DNA of 64,000 nucleotides from assembly GCA_023435725.1 (NCBI GenBank), contig JAEYRD010000063.1:35850-99849 (forward strand), in the 5' to 3' direction. Source of the DNA: Pseudomonadota bacterium (GTDB lineage: Bacteria > Pseudomonadota > Alphaproteobacteria > Rhizobiales > Xanthobacteraceae). Shown in pieces: positions 34,365 to 41,663 of the stretch. Below the pieces are notes generated by a model. That model was not told the DNA's origin. It made no database searches and was given only the letters and a program-made list of their open reading frames with translations. Position 1 is the stretch's first letter, and every line of letters starts with the position of its first letter. A program made the position numbers and the translations under genes.

Positions 34365-36056
34365 TCAGCGTTGGAACTCGGTGTCGCGGTCGTCTTCGCC
34401 CTCTTGCATGTCGAAGGCGAAGCCGCCACCGCCAGCGACTTTCATCGCGCGCGCCGGCTTGCGGGCGGGCGCCGGTTTCTTCGCGCCCCGATCGGCTGCC
34501 GCCATGTGCGCGGCCTTGGCACGGAGCTGGTTGACAGCACGGTCGATCGGCGCGGCGGTCTCGCCGCGATTGGACTGCTCGATCCGGAAGAACGCGATGG
34601 TCGACTGCAGCTGCTCGGCCTGCGAGGCGAGTTCTTCAGAGGTCGAGGAGACCTGCTCAGAGGCGCTGGCGTTCTGCTGGCCGACCTTGTCGAGCTGCTG
34701 GATCGCCTGGTTGATCTGAGCCGAACCCACGTCCTGCTCGCGGCAGGCCGCGGTGATCTCCTGGACCAGCTCGGCGGTCTTCTTGATGTCGGGCACCAGC
34801 TTGGACAGCATGTCGCCGGCTTCCTGGGCGACTTTCACAGTTTCCGTCGACAGCGTGCCGATGTCTGCTGCGGCCGCCTGGCTGCGCTCGGCGAGCTTGC
34901 GCACTTCGGAGGCGACTACGGCGAAGCCCTTGCCATGCTCGCCGGCGCGCGCTGCTTCGACCGCGGCGTTGAGTGCGAGCAGATCGGTCTGGCGCGCGAT
35001 CTCCTGCACGATCGTGATCTTCTCCGCGATGGTCTGCATCGCGTTGACAGCGCGGCCCACGGCGACACCGCTGGCTTCGGCGTCCTGAGCCGACCTGGCG
35101 GCGATCTTCTCGGTCTGGTTGGCGTTGTCGGCGTTCTGCTTCACGTTCGAGGCCATCTCCTCCATCGAGGAGGAGGCTTCCTCGGCGGACGAGGCCTGCT
35201 CGGTCGCGCCCTGCGAGAGCTGCTCGGCACTGGCGGAGAGCTCCTGGCTGCCGGCGGAGACGTTTTGCGCCGCGGTGAGCGCCTCGGCGACGATCTGCCG
35301 GAGCTTCCCGACCATCGTGTTCAGAGACCTGATGAGATCGCCGATCTCGTCGTTGCTGGCGGACGGAATGGTCTGATTGAGATCGCCGTTAGCCACCGCT
35401 CCGGCCAGACTGACTGCGCGGCCGAGCGAACGGCTGATCGAGATCGAAATCCACAGGGCCGCGCCGATCGCAACGAGCAGCGAAACGCCAATGAGCGTCA
35501 TCAGCAGAAACTGCGCCTGGTGTCCTTCTTCTTTCGATTGGACGGCCTGATCGGCCATCTGCTTCTTGGTATTTTGCACGTATGCGCCCATCGATTCCAG
35601 CGCATCGGCGACGACCTTGCGGCCTTCGTTCATCGAGCGCTCGGTCGCTTTTGCCTTGTCGGTCTTCGCGAGGCGGATCGTTTCTTCCTGGTACGCGTTC
35701 ATCTTCGCATAGGTGGCCGCGAAAGCGTCGAGCAGCTTCCTGCCGGCTTCGCTCGCCAGTGCATAGACTTCGTCACGGATCTTCATCGCGTCTTCGCGCC
35801 GCCTGGCGGCTTCGGCAGCGAACTGTTCTGCTTCGCCTTCGGTTCCAAGAATGGCGTTCTTCTCTGCCCGCAGTTGCAGCAGGATGGTCTTCTCGATCTG
35901 CGTCGCCTTTTCCATGCGCGTGGCGCGCAGGACCATGCTATCGGCGGTGGCCATCATGTCGCCGAGCTTCATGTATGCCACGCCGCCCGCCACCATCGAC
36001 AGGATGATGACCAGGCCGAACGCGCTGGCCAGCTTCGCCTTGACCGTAAACCTCAT
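34365..36056 (-). CDS. Methyl-accepting chemotaxis protein with four-helix-bundle sensor
   Basis: A 563-residue receptor. TM1 (about 10-30) is followed by a periplasmic four-helix-bundle-like sensor (about 32-185) and TM2 (about 187-208, FLLMTLIGVSLLVAIGAALW). One HAMP domain and the signalling domain follow, with tip IARQTDLLALNAAVEAARAG and HGKGFAVVASEVRKLAERSQ. The C-terminal tail reads FAFDMQEGEDDRDTEFQR after a Lys/Ala/Pro-rich linker, matching the other MCP. The ligand is unknown. It lies between the two cheW genes in the che operon. Confidence 0.93.
   Translation of the reverse strand: MRFTVKAKLASAFGLVIILSMVAGGVAYMKLGDMMATADSMVLRATRMEKATQIEKTILLQLRAEKNAILGTEGEAEQFAAEAARRREDAMKIRDEVYALASEAGRKLLDAFAATYAKMNAYQEETIRLAKTDKAKATERSMNEGRKVVADALESMGAYVQNTKKQMADQAVQSKEEGHQAQFLLMTLIGVSLLVAIGAALWISISISRSLGRAVSLAGAVANGDLNQTIPSASNDEIGDLIRSLNTMVGKLRQIVAEALTAAQNVSAGSQELSASAEQLSQGATEQASSAEEASSSMEEMASNVKQNADNANQTEKIAARSAQDAEASGVAVGRAVNAMQTIAEKITIVQEIARQTDLLALNAAVEAARAGEHGKGFAVVASEVRKLAERSQAAAADIGTLSTETVKVAQEAGDMLSKLVPDIKKTAELVQEITAACREQDVGSAQINQAIQQLDKVGQQNASASEQVSSTSEELASQAEQLQSTIAFFRIEQSNRGETAAPIDRAVNQLRAKAAHMAAADRGAKKPAPARKPARAMKVAGGGGFAFDMQEGEDDRDTEFQR
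34601..35314 (-). repeat. MCP signalling-domain copy B (pairs with 31777-32490)
   Basis: Second member of the duplicated signalling module, collinear with the copy in the other MCP at an offset of 2,824 nt. The sensor and HAMP parts outside this stretch differ between the two receptors. Confidence 0.75.
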
Positions 36057-36098
36057 CTGCAGCCCCTACCCCAGAGTCCCGCCCATGGGACCACGACT

Positions 36099-36563
36099 TC
36101 AATTTAGGATGCGTTCCATGTTCGGAACGATGACGAACTCTTCACGCCACTTGGCGATGAAGCGAATGAACTCCGGCTTCCAGTGCATGCCGACGCGCGG
36201 CGTCTGCTGCACGTCGGTTTGCGATATCTCCGTGACCTCGTAGACCTTGTCGGCGGTGACGCCGACCAGAACCGGCTCGCCGTCGAGCTGGAGCTCGATG
36301 ACGACGATGCGCGTGTCGGCCGAGTTGTCGAGCTGCGGCATGCCGAAGCGGATGCGCAGGTCCGCAAGCGGAATGACGTTGCCGCGCACGTTGATCACGC
36401 TCGGAACGAAGGACCGCGCGCCCGCAACCCTGGTCGCCGGCACCGGATCGATGATCTCGCGCACGAGGCCCGCGTCGAGCGCGAATTTCTCGTCGCCGAG
36501 GCCGATCATCACGACCTGCATCGCGTCGGCCCGATGCTCACCAGCCAAACCATCGTTCATCAC
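36099..36563 (-). CDS. cheW: Chemotaxis adaptor protein CheW (second copy)
   Basis: A 154-residue CheW. Core segments are MQVVMIGLGDEKFALDAGLV, VREIIDPVPATRVAG, VINVRGNVIPLADLRIRFG and VTADKVYEVTEIS. The sequence differs clearly from the other CheW in the operon, so the two may serve different receptors or positions in the array. Its ATG overlaps the cheA stop by 4 nt, which indicates coupled translation with CheA. Confidence 0.93.
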   Translation of the reverse strand: MMNDGLAGEHRADAMQVVMIGLGDEKFALDAGLVREIIDPVPATRVAGARSFVPSVINVRGNVIPLADLRIRFGMPQLDNSADTRIVVIELQLDGEPVLVGVTADKVYEVTEISQTDVQQTPRVGMHWKPEFIRFIAKWREEFVIVPNMERILN

Positions 36564-38680
36564 GCTGCCTCGCTGATATGCTGCTTCTCGACCTTCGACT
36601 GCGCCAGCGTGACGAGCTGCGCGACGTCGAGGATCAACGCCGCCGTGCCGTCACCCAGGATCGTCGCGCCGGAGAAGATCGTGACGTCGGAATGCAGCTT
36701 GGAGAGCGACTTGATCACCGTCTGGTGGTTGCCGATGATCTGGTCGGCGACGAGGCCAACGCGGGTCTCGCCGGTCGAGATGATGATCGTCTTCTGGTGC
36801 CGGTCGGGCGAACCCGACGAGGACATGATCTCGCGCAGGCGCAGGAACGGGACGAGGTTGCCGCGCACGTTGAGGAAGTTGCGGCCGCGCGAGCGTTCGT
36901 CCTCGGCCGTCAGCTCGACGCATTCCTCCACCGCCGACAGCGGAATGATGTAGCGGCCCTCGCCGACGCGGATCAGAAGGCCTTCGATGATCGCGAGCGT
37001 CAGCGGCAGACGCAGCGTCACGGTGGTGCCTTCGCCCGGCCTGGTGGACAGGTCGATCGACCCGCGCATGTTCTCGATGGTGCGCTTGACCACGTCCATG
37101 CCGACGCCGCGGCCCGACAGCGCCGAGATGGTCTGCGCGGTCGAGAAGCCCGGGTGGAACAGGAACTGGTGGATCTCGTGATCGGTAAGCACGGCGCCGG
37201 CGGCAATCAGGCCTTGCTCTTCCGCTTTCGCACGAATGCGCGCGGTGTTGAGGCCGCCGCCATTGTCCTTCACGGTGACGAGCACCTGCGCGCCGGAATG
37301 AACGGCGGCGAGCTCGATCCGGCCCTGCTCGGTCTTGCCGTTGGCAGCGCGGGTCGCGGTGTCCTCGATGCCGTGGTCGATCGCGTTGCGGATCAGGTGC
37401 ACGAGCGGATCGGCAAGGCACTCGATCATGGTCTTGTCGAGCTCGGTATCCTCGCCCGTGGTGACGAATTCGACCGGCTTCGACAGATCCCGCGACAAAT
37501 CATGCACTAGGCGGCGGAAGCGGCCGAACAGCGAGCCGATCGGTACCATGCGCGCGCCCATCGTGGTGTCGCGCAAGGACGAGGCGAGGCGCTCGATTTC
37601 CTCGGCGATCATCTTGATCGAGAGATCGGAACCGGTGGCGGCGAGCTGGGTCAATCGCGCCTGGGCGATGACGAGTTCGCCAACCCGGTCCATCAATTCA
37701 TCGAGACGCTCGGCCTGGACGCGGACGGTGGCGATGCCGCGCTCCTGCTTGGCTTCCTCGCGACGCGCAGGCGCCGCCTCACGCTTGATCTCGGGCTTCG
37801 TTTCGGACTTGGCTTCGGACTTGGCTTCGGATTTGGGCTCCGCCTTTGCGACGGGCTGGTCGGCAGCCGGCGCAGCAGCAACCTCAACCGCCGGGGCGGG
37901 CATCTCGATCGCCGGGGCCGGCTCCTCGTCGAGAAGCTGGAACAGCGGTGCCGGCGCGGGCGCTTCGACATGCTCCAGCGGCGATAGCGTGAGCTTCATC
38001 TCGTCCTGGACGAACATGAAGACGTCGTCGATCGCGTCCTTGTCGCAAGCGGCGTGCAGCTTGACGTCCCATTTCAGATAGCAGTCTTCCGGCTCCATCT
38101 CGTCGAGGAACGGGATGCCATCGGTGATCGGCACGACGAAGCAGGGACCAAGCTTGCAGAGGTCTTCCAACAGGTCGAGCGGATTCGAGCCGTTGCGCAG
38201 CACGTGGGATTCGAATTCCAGAAACAGGTGCCAGCCGGCTTGCTTGCGCTCGCCGGGAGCCTGCAGCGGCGCCTCAATGAGCTCGGCGACCGGAGCGGCA
38301 GGCTGGTCGGCCGACACGAAGCGCTTGAGGTCGTCGAGGATGGCTTCGCCGATGATGTCGTCGGTCGATTGCGGGTCCTCGATCAGCGCGCGGATATAGT
38401 CCTTGGCCGCGAGCGCGACCGAGATCAACTCCTGCGTCGGCTTGATCTCGCCCTTGCGGACGCGATCGAAGGCGGTCTCGAATTCGTGGGTGAAGGAGGC
38501 GACCTTGTCGAAGCCGAACATGGCGCCCGAACCCTTGATCGTGTGCAGGGCGCGAAAGGCGGAATCGACCAACTCGCGATCGTCAGGACGCTGGCCGAGG
38601 TCGAGCAAGGCCCCTTCCAGGACCTCGAACAGCTCGCTGGCTTCCTGGCGAAAGACCTCCGTCGGATCCATCGCGCTCAT
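36560..38680 (-). CDS. cheA: Chemotaxis histidine kinase CheA
   Basis: A 706-residue CheA. The Hpt (P1) domain has His46 in FRALHTIKGSGAMFGF. A P2-like domain covers about 160-260. An Ala/Lys/Glu-rich linker contains KSEAKSEAKSETKPE. The dimerisation (P3) region has ERLDELMDRVGELVIAQARL. The HATPase domain has LVHLIRNAIDHGIED (N box) and GRGVGMDVVKRTIENM (G2 box). A C-terminal CheW-like domain (P5) ends the protein. The frame is open up to 39052, but ATG 38680 overlaps the cheY stop in an ATGA and begins with the normal MSAMDPTEVFRQEASELFEV. Confidence 0.95.
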   Translation of the reverse strand: MSAMDPTEVFRQEASELFEVLEGALLDLGQRPDDRELVDSAFRALHTIKGSGAMFGFDKVASFTHEFETAFDRVRKGEIKPTQELISVALAAKDYIRALIEDPQSTDDIIGEAILDDLKRFVSADQPAAPVAELIEAPLQAPGERKQAGWHLFLEFESHVLRNGSNPLDLLEDLCKLGPCFVVPITDGIPFLDEMEPEDCYLKWDVKLHAACDKDAIDDVFMFVQDEMKLTLSPLEHVEAPAPAPLFQLLDEEPAPAIEMPAPAVEVAAAPAADQPVAKAEPKSEAKSEAKSETKPEIKREAAPARREEAKQERGIATVRVQAERLDELMDRVGELVIAQARLTQLAATGSDLSIKMIAEEIERLASSLRDTTMGARMVPIGSLFGRFRRLVHDLSRDLSKPVEFVTTGEDTELDKTMIECLADPLVHLIRNAIDHGIEDTATRAANGKTEQGRIELAAVHSGAQVLVTVKDNGGGLNTARIRAKAEEQGLIAAGAVLTDHEIHQFLFHPGFSTAQTISALSGRGVGMDVVKRTIENMRGSIDLSTRPGEGTTVTLRLPLTLAIIEGLLIRVGEGRYIIPLSAVEECVELTAEDERSRGRNFLNVRGNLVPFLRLREIMSSSGSPDRHQKTIIISTGETRVGLVADQIIGNHQTVIKSLSKLHSDVTIFSGATILGDGTAALILDVAQLVTLAQSKVEKQHISEAA

Positions 38681-39045
38681 GCGCGCACCAGCTTGCCGAC
38701 GACGGCGAGCAGCTGCTCGGGCTTGAACGGCTTCGTGATCCAGCCGGTGGCGCCGGCGCTCTTGGCTTCCTGCTTCACCGCGTCGTTGGATTCGGTGGTC
38801 AGGAACACAATCGGCATGCCGACCGCGCTCGGCAGCTTGCGCAGCGCCCGGATCAGCTCGAGCCCGTTCATGACGGGCATGTTGAGGTCGGTGATGACAA
38901 GATCGAGCTTGCCGGCCTGCGCCTTGGCGAGCCCTTGCGCGCCGTCGCCGGCCTCGATCACGTTGTGACCGGCCGGCTCGAGCACGACCTTGATCATCTG
39001 CCGAATGCTGGGGGAATCGTCGACCGTGAGAATCGTGGCCATCAC
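38677..39045 (-). CDS. cheY: Chemotaxis response regulator CheY
   Basis: A 122-residue single-domain receiver. Residues fit CheY: acidic pair in ILTVDDSPSIRQMI, phospho-acceptor Asp in LVITDLNMPVMNGLEL, Thr in IVFLTTESND, and Lys in GWITKPFKPEQL. When phosphorylated by CheA it would bind the flagellar switch or act as a phosphate sink; rhizobia often have several. The gene overlaps the STAS gene and cheA by 4 nt each, so it is a fixed part of this operon. Confidence 0.95.
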   Translation of the reverse strand: MMATILTVDDSPSIRQMIKVVLEPAGHNVIEAGDGAQGLAKAQAGKLDLVITDLNMPVMNGLELIRALRKLPSAVGMPIVFLTTESNDAVKQEAKSAGATGWITKPFKPEQLLAVVGKLVRA

Positions 39046-39365
39046 ATGCCATCTTTCTTTTGCGGGAAGTGCTGATCGATCATGGCCTCGCTGGCGAAGC
39101 CGGCGCGGCGAAGAGTGTTGCGCAAAGACTGGGAGAATGATGTGAGCACCACCGGGCGGCCCTGGGCCTCACCGGTCTTGGCGGTCGACAGCAGAAGCTG
39201 GATCGAGGTCACGTCGGCCTTGTCGACGCTCGAACAATCGATCTCGAGCCGATCCTGGCGGCCGAAAGCCTCGCGGATCATGTCATAGACGCCGCGGATC
39301 GCAGCGATACTGCAATCCGCCGGCAGCCGCAGGGACCACTTCGGCTCGGTGACATCAGACGACAT
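39042..39365 (-). CDS. STAS-domain protein at the head of the che operon
   Basis: A 107-residue STAS domain protein, MSSDVTEPKWSLRLPADCSI, with a core LEIDCSSVDKADVTSIQLLL resembling anti-sigma-factor antagonist folds. The position normally occupied by a phosphorylatable Ser is in the region DKADVTSIQ, so whether it is a Ser/Thr switch is unclear. STAS genes often open che clusters in alphaproteobacteria. ATG 39365 is chosen because GGGGGA lies 4 nt upstream; ATG 39401 would add 12 non-conserved residues. The operon promoter should lie in 39402-39651. Confidence 0.85.
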   Translation of the reverse strand: MSSDVTEPKWSLRLPADCSIAAIRGVYDMIREAFGRQDRLEIDCSSVDKADVTSIQLLLSTAKTGEAQGRPVVLTSFSQSLRNTLRRAGFASEAMIDQHFPQKKDGM

Positions 39366-39651
39366 TCGTCCCCCAGATTTCTCCGGATTCACTGCACGCA
39401 TCGCGCGAATCCCGCGCGACGACTATCCGGGTCGGAGAGTGTGCAAACCCCTAATGGACATCACCGTACAACTACGGGTCACAAACCGGAGGGCCTCGCG
39501 TCAGCATGCAGACGCGCATGGCCCGCTCAAATTTCATGCGCTGCGCGCAGTCTTGAGGCAGTTTGCCGCGGGCTTGATGTTTGCTTCGCGTTAAATCGCA
39601 AAGGCTATTCATTGAGGTCATGCCTCGCCATCCGAACGAGCCGGGCCGCCG

Positions 39652-40740
39652 ATGCTGACCCAAGCGCTTCTGATTGATGACAGCCGCTCCGTCCTCAATT
39701 TCCTGAAACGTCATATCGAAGCCGAAGGCCTGATCGAGGCCACCACCTTCCTCGATCCCGTCGAGGCGCTCGCCTGCGCGCGCGAGCGTGTGTTCGACCT
39801 CGTACTGGTCGATTACGAGATGCCCCGTATGGACGGCATCGCCTTCATCCGTGCGTTCCGCACCTTGCCCGGCTGCGCAGACATCCCGATCGCGATGATC
39901 ACTTCGCGGCAGACCGATGACGTCAAGATGGAAGCGCTGCAGGCTGGTGCAACCGATTTCCTGCCCAAGCAGCCGCAGAGCGTCGAGATGACGGTGCGCC
40001 TGCGCAATTTGGTGCGGCTGGGTGCAGCCGTACGCAAGCAGAACGACCGCGCCGCGGATCTGGCGAGCGCGGTGGCGGCCGCGACCCAGAAGCTCGGCGA
40101 GCGCGAGGAGGAGATCATCCTGCGGCTCGCGCTCGCGGTCGAATACCGCGACAACGACACCGGCGAGCACACGCTGCGCGTCGCCCGATACAGCCGCATC
40201 ATCGCCGAGCAGCTCGGGCTGGCGGCCCGGCTCTGCCGCGACATCTATCTTGCCGCTCCCCTGCACGACGTCGGCAAGGTCGCCATTCCCGACAACATTC
40301 TTCTCAAGCCCGGCAAGCTCACCGACGAGGAGATGGCGGTGATCCGGACCCATGCGACGATCGGCGAGAAGATCCTGGCGGGCTCCAGCTGCGAACTGAT
40401 CCAGCTCGGTGCGCAAATTGCCGCAGGCCATCACGAGCGCTGGGACGGCGCGGGTTATCCCAACGGCCTCAAGGCGGACGAGATCCCGGTCGCCGCGCGC
40501 GTGGTCGCGGTCGCCGACGTCTTCGACGCGCTGACGATGCGGCGGCCATATAAAGAGCCGATGCCGCTCGAGGTGGCGCGCAGCTATCTGATCGAGAACC
40601 AGGGCCGGCAATTCGACCCGGCCTGCGTCGAGGCCTTCCTGGCGCGCTGGGACGAGGTTGTGGAGATCGCCGCCGGGCACAAGGCAGCGCCATTTCAGAA
40701 GAGCGAGGCCGCGCTCGCTCCTGATATGGAGAGCGGCTGA
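39652..40740 (+). CDS. Response regulator with HD-GYP c-di-GMP phosphodiesterase domain
   Basis: A 362-residue two-domain regulator. The receiver domain has ALLIDDSRSVLNFL, Asp54 in LVLVDYEMPRMDG and an ITSRQTDD segment. The HD-GYP domain shows GEHTLRVARYS, APLHDVGKVAIPDNILLKPG (HD) and AGHHERWDGAGYPNGL (GYP), so the metal and substrate residues are intact. It likely hydrolyses c-di-GMP when phosphorylated. It diverges from the che operon across a 286-bp non-coding gap, so CheA or another kinase may drive it. Confidence 0.93.
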   Translation: MLTQALLIDDSRSVLNFLKRHIEAEGLIEATTFLDPVEALACARERVFDLVLVDYEMPRMDGIAFIRAFRTLPGCADIPIAMITSRQTDDVKMEALQAGATDFLPKQPQSVEMTVRLRNLVRLGAAVRKQNDRAADLASAVAAATQKLGEREEEIILRLALAVEYRDNDTGEHTLRVARYSRIIAEQLGLAARLCRDIYLAAPLHDVGKVAIPDNILLKPGKLTDEEMAVIRTHATIGEKILAGSSCELIQLGAQIAAGHHERWDGAGYPNGLKADEIPVAARVVAVADVFDALTMRRPYKEPMPLEVARSYLIENQGRQFDPACVEAFLARWDEVVEIAAGHKAAPFQKSEAALAPDMESG

Positions 40741-40755
40741 AAGCTGTCCGGTTCA

Positions 40756-40778
40756 GGACCGTCCGCCTGCGACGGTCC
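40756..40778 (+). terminator. Perfect hairpin after the HD-GYP gene
   Basis: GGACCGTC (40756-40763) pairs with GACGGTCC (40771-40778) around a 7-nt loop, 15 nt beyond the stop codon. There is no U tract afterwards, so it may be a weak or factor-dependent terminator. Confidence 0.55.
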
Positions 40779-40976
40779 CCGCCGCCTGACATTGCCATCG
40801 GGACAACGGCTTGCCGCGGCTCCGTTTTCTGCGGTCGCCGGTTTGAACCTCTTCCTGATAAAGTGCACTCAATAGCTAAGAGTGATTCTGGTCACACTTG
40901 CCTGGGCGCTCCGCTGCTACGCATCGAACCAGGACAGGGACCGATAGAGCATCGGTCGAATTGGATGAGAATACCC

Positions 40977-41645
40977 ATGAGAAGCCTGATCGGCGCCGTT
41001 GTCGGCGCGTTCTGTCTTGCGGCCCCCGCCCTGGCGGAGACACCGGCGGCGATCGTCGAAGACGTCCAGGGCAAGGTCGACGGCATCGCGTTCATGGATT
41101 ACGTGGCGCCGGGCAAGATCATCAAGCTCGGGCCGAAGGCGAGCATCACGCTCAGCTATCTCAAATCCTGCCTGCGCGAGACCATCAGCGAAGGCGTCGT
41201 CCTGGTCGGCGCCGAGCAGAGCACCGTGCAGCTCGGCGAGGTACAGCGGGAAAAGGTGCCCTGCGACACCAATGCGGTACGGCTGTCCGAGCGTGAGGCG
41301 AACCAAAGCGCCGCAACCACCTTCCGCACCGTGCGGTCCGATACGAAGAGCGCACCATCCAGGATTCCCACGATCTATGGCGTCTCTCCGCTGGTCCAGG
41401 CCAAGAGCGGCAGCACGCTGGTCATCGAGCGCACCGACGGCAAGGAGCCCACGATCAGCGTGCCACTCAGGACTGACATCATGATTGGTGGCAAGTTCTA
41501 TGACTTTGCCAAGGCCGGAAAGTCGCTGACGCCCGGCGGCAGCTATCTCGCCATCCTCGGCGCCAAGCGCTATGCCTTCCAGGTCGACGCCAGCGCAACG
41601 TCGTCGCCGACACCGATCGTCGGCCGCCTGCTGCGGCTCGAATAG
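40977..41645 (+). CDS. Exported FecR-like domain protein
   Basis: A 222-residue exported protein. The signal peptide MRSLIGAVVGAFCLAAPALA is followed by a beta-rich domain of FecR type: VEDVQGKVDGIAFMDYVAPG, then KIIKLGPKASITLSYLKSCL. Two Cys (SCLRE and VPCDTN) could form a disulphide. The C-terminal half has further beta strands (FYDFAKAGKSLTPGGSYLAI). It lies 18 nt before the CHASE2 cyclase gene, so the two are probably co-expressed and may form a periplasmic sensor pair. ATG 40965 is an alternative start. Confidence 0.78.
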   Translation: MRSLIGAVVGAFCLAAPALAETPAAIVEDVQGKVDGIAFMDYVAPGKIIKLGPKASITLSYLKSCLRETISEGVVLVGAEQSTVQLGEVQREKVPCDTNAVRLSEREANQSAATTFRTVRSDTKSAPSRIPTIYGVSPLVQAKSGSTLVIERTDGKEPTISVPLRTDIMIGGKFYDFAKAGKSLTPGGSYLAILGAKRYAFQVDASATSSPTPIVGRLLRLE

Positions 41646-41663
41646 GCGGCTAGCGACGGGGCG

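Noticed and set aside
38684..39052. Extended N-terminus of CheA up to 39052
   Set aside because: This part is the cheY gene read in another frame; ATG 38680 with a 4-nt overlap gives a normal Hpt N-terminus.
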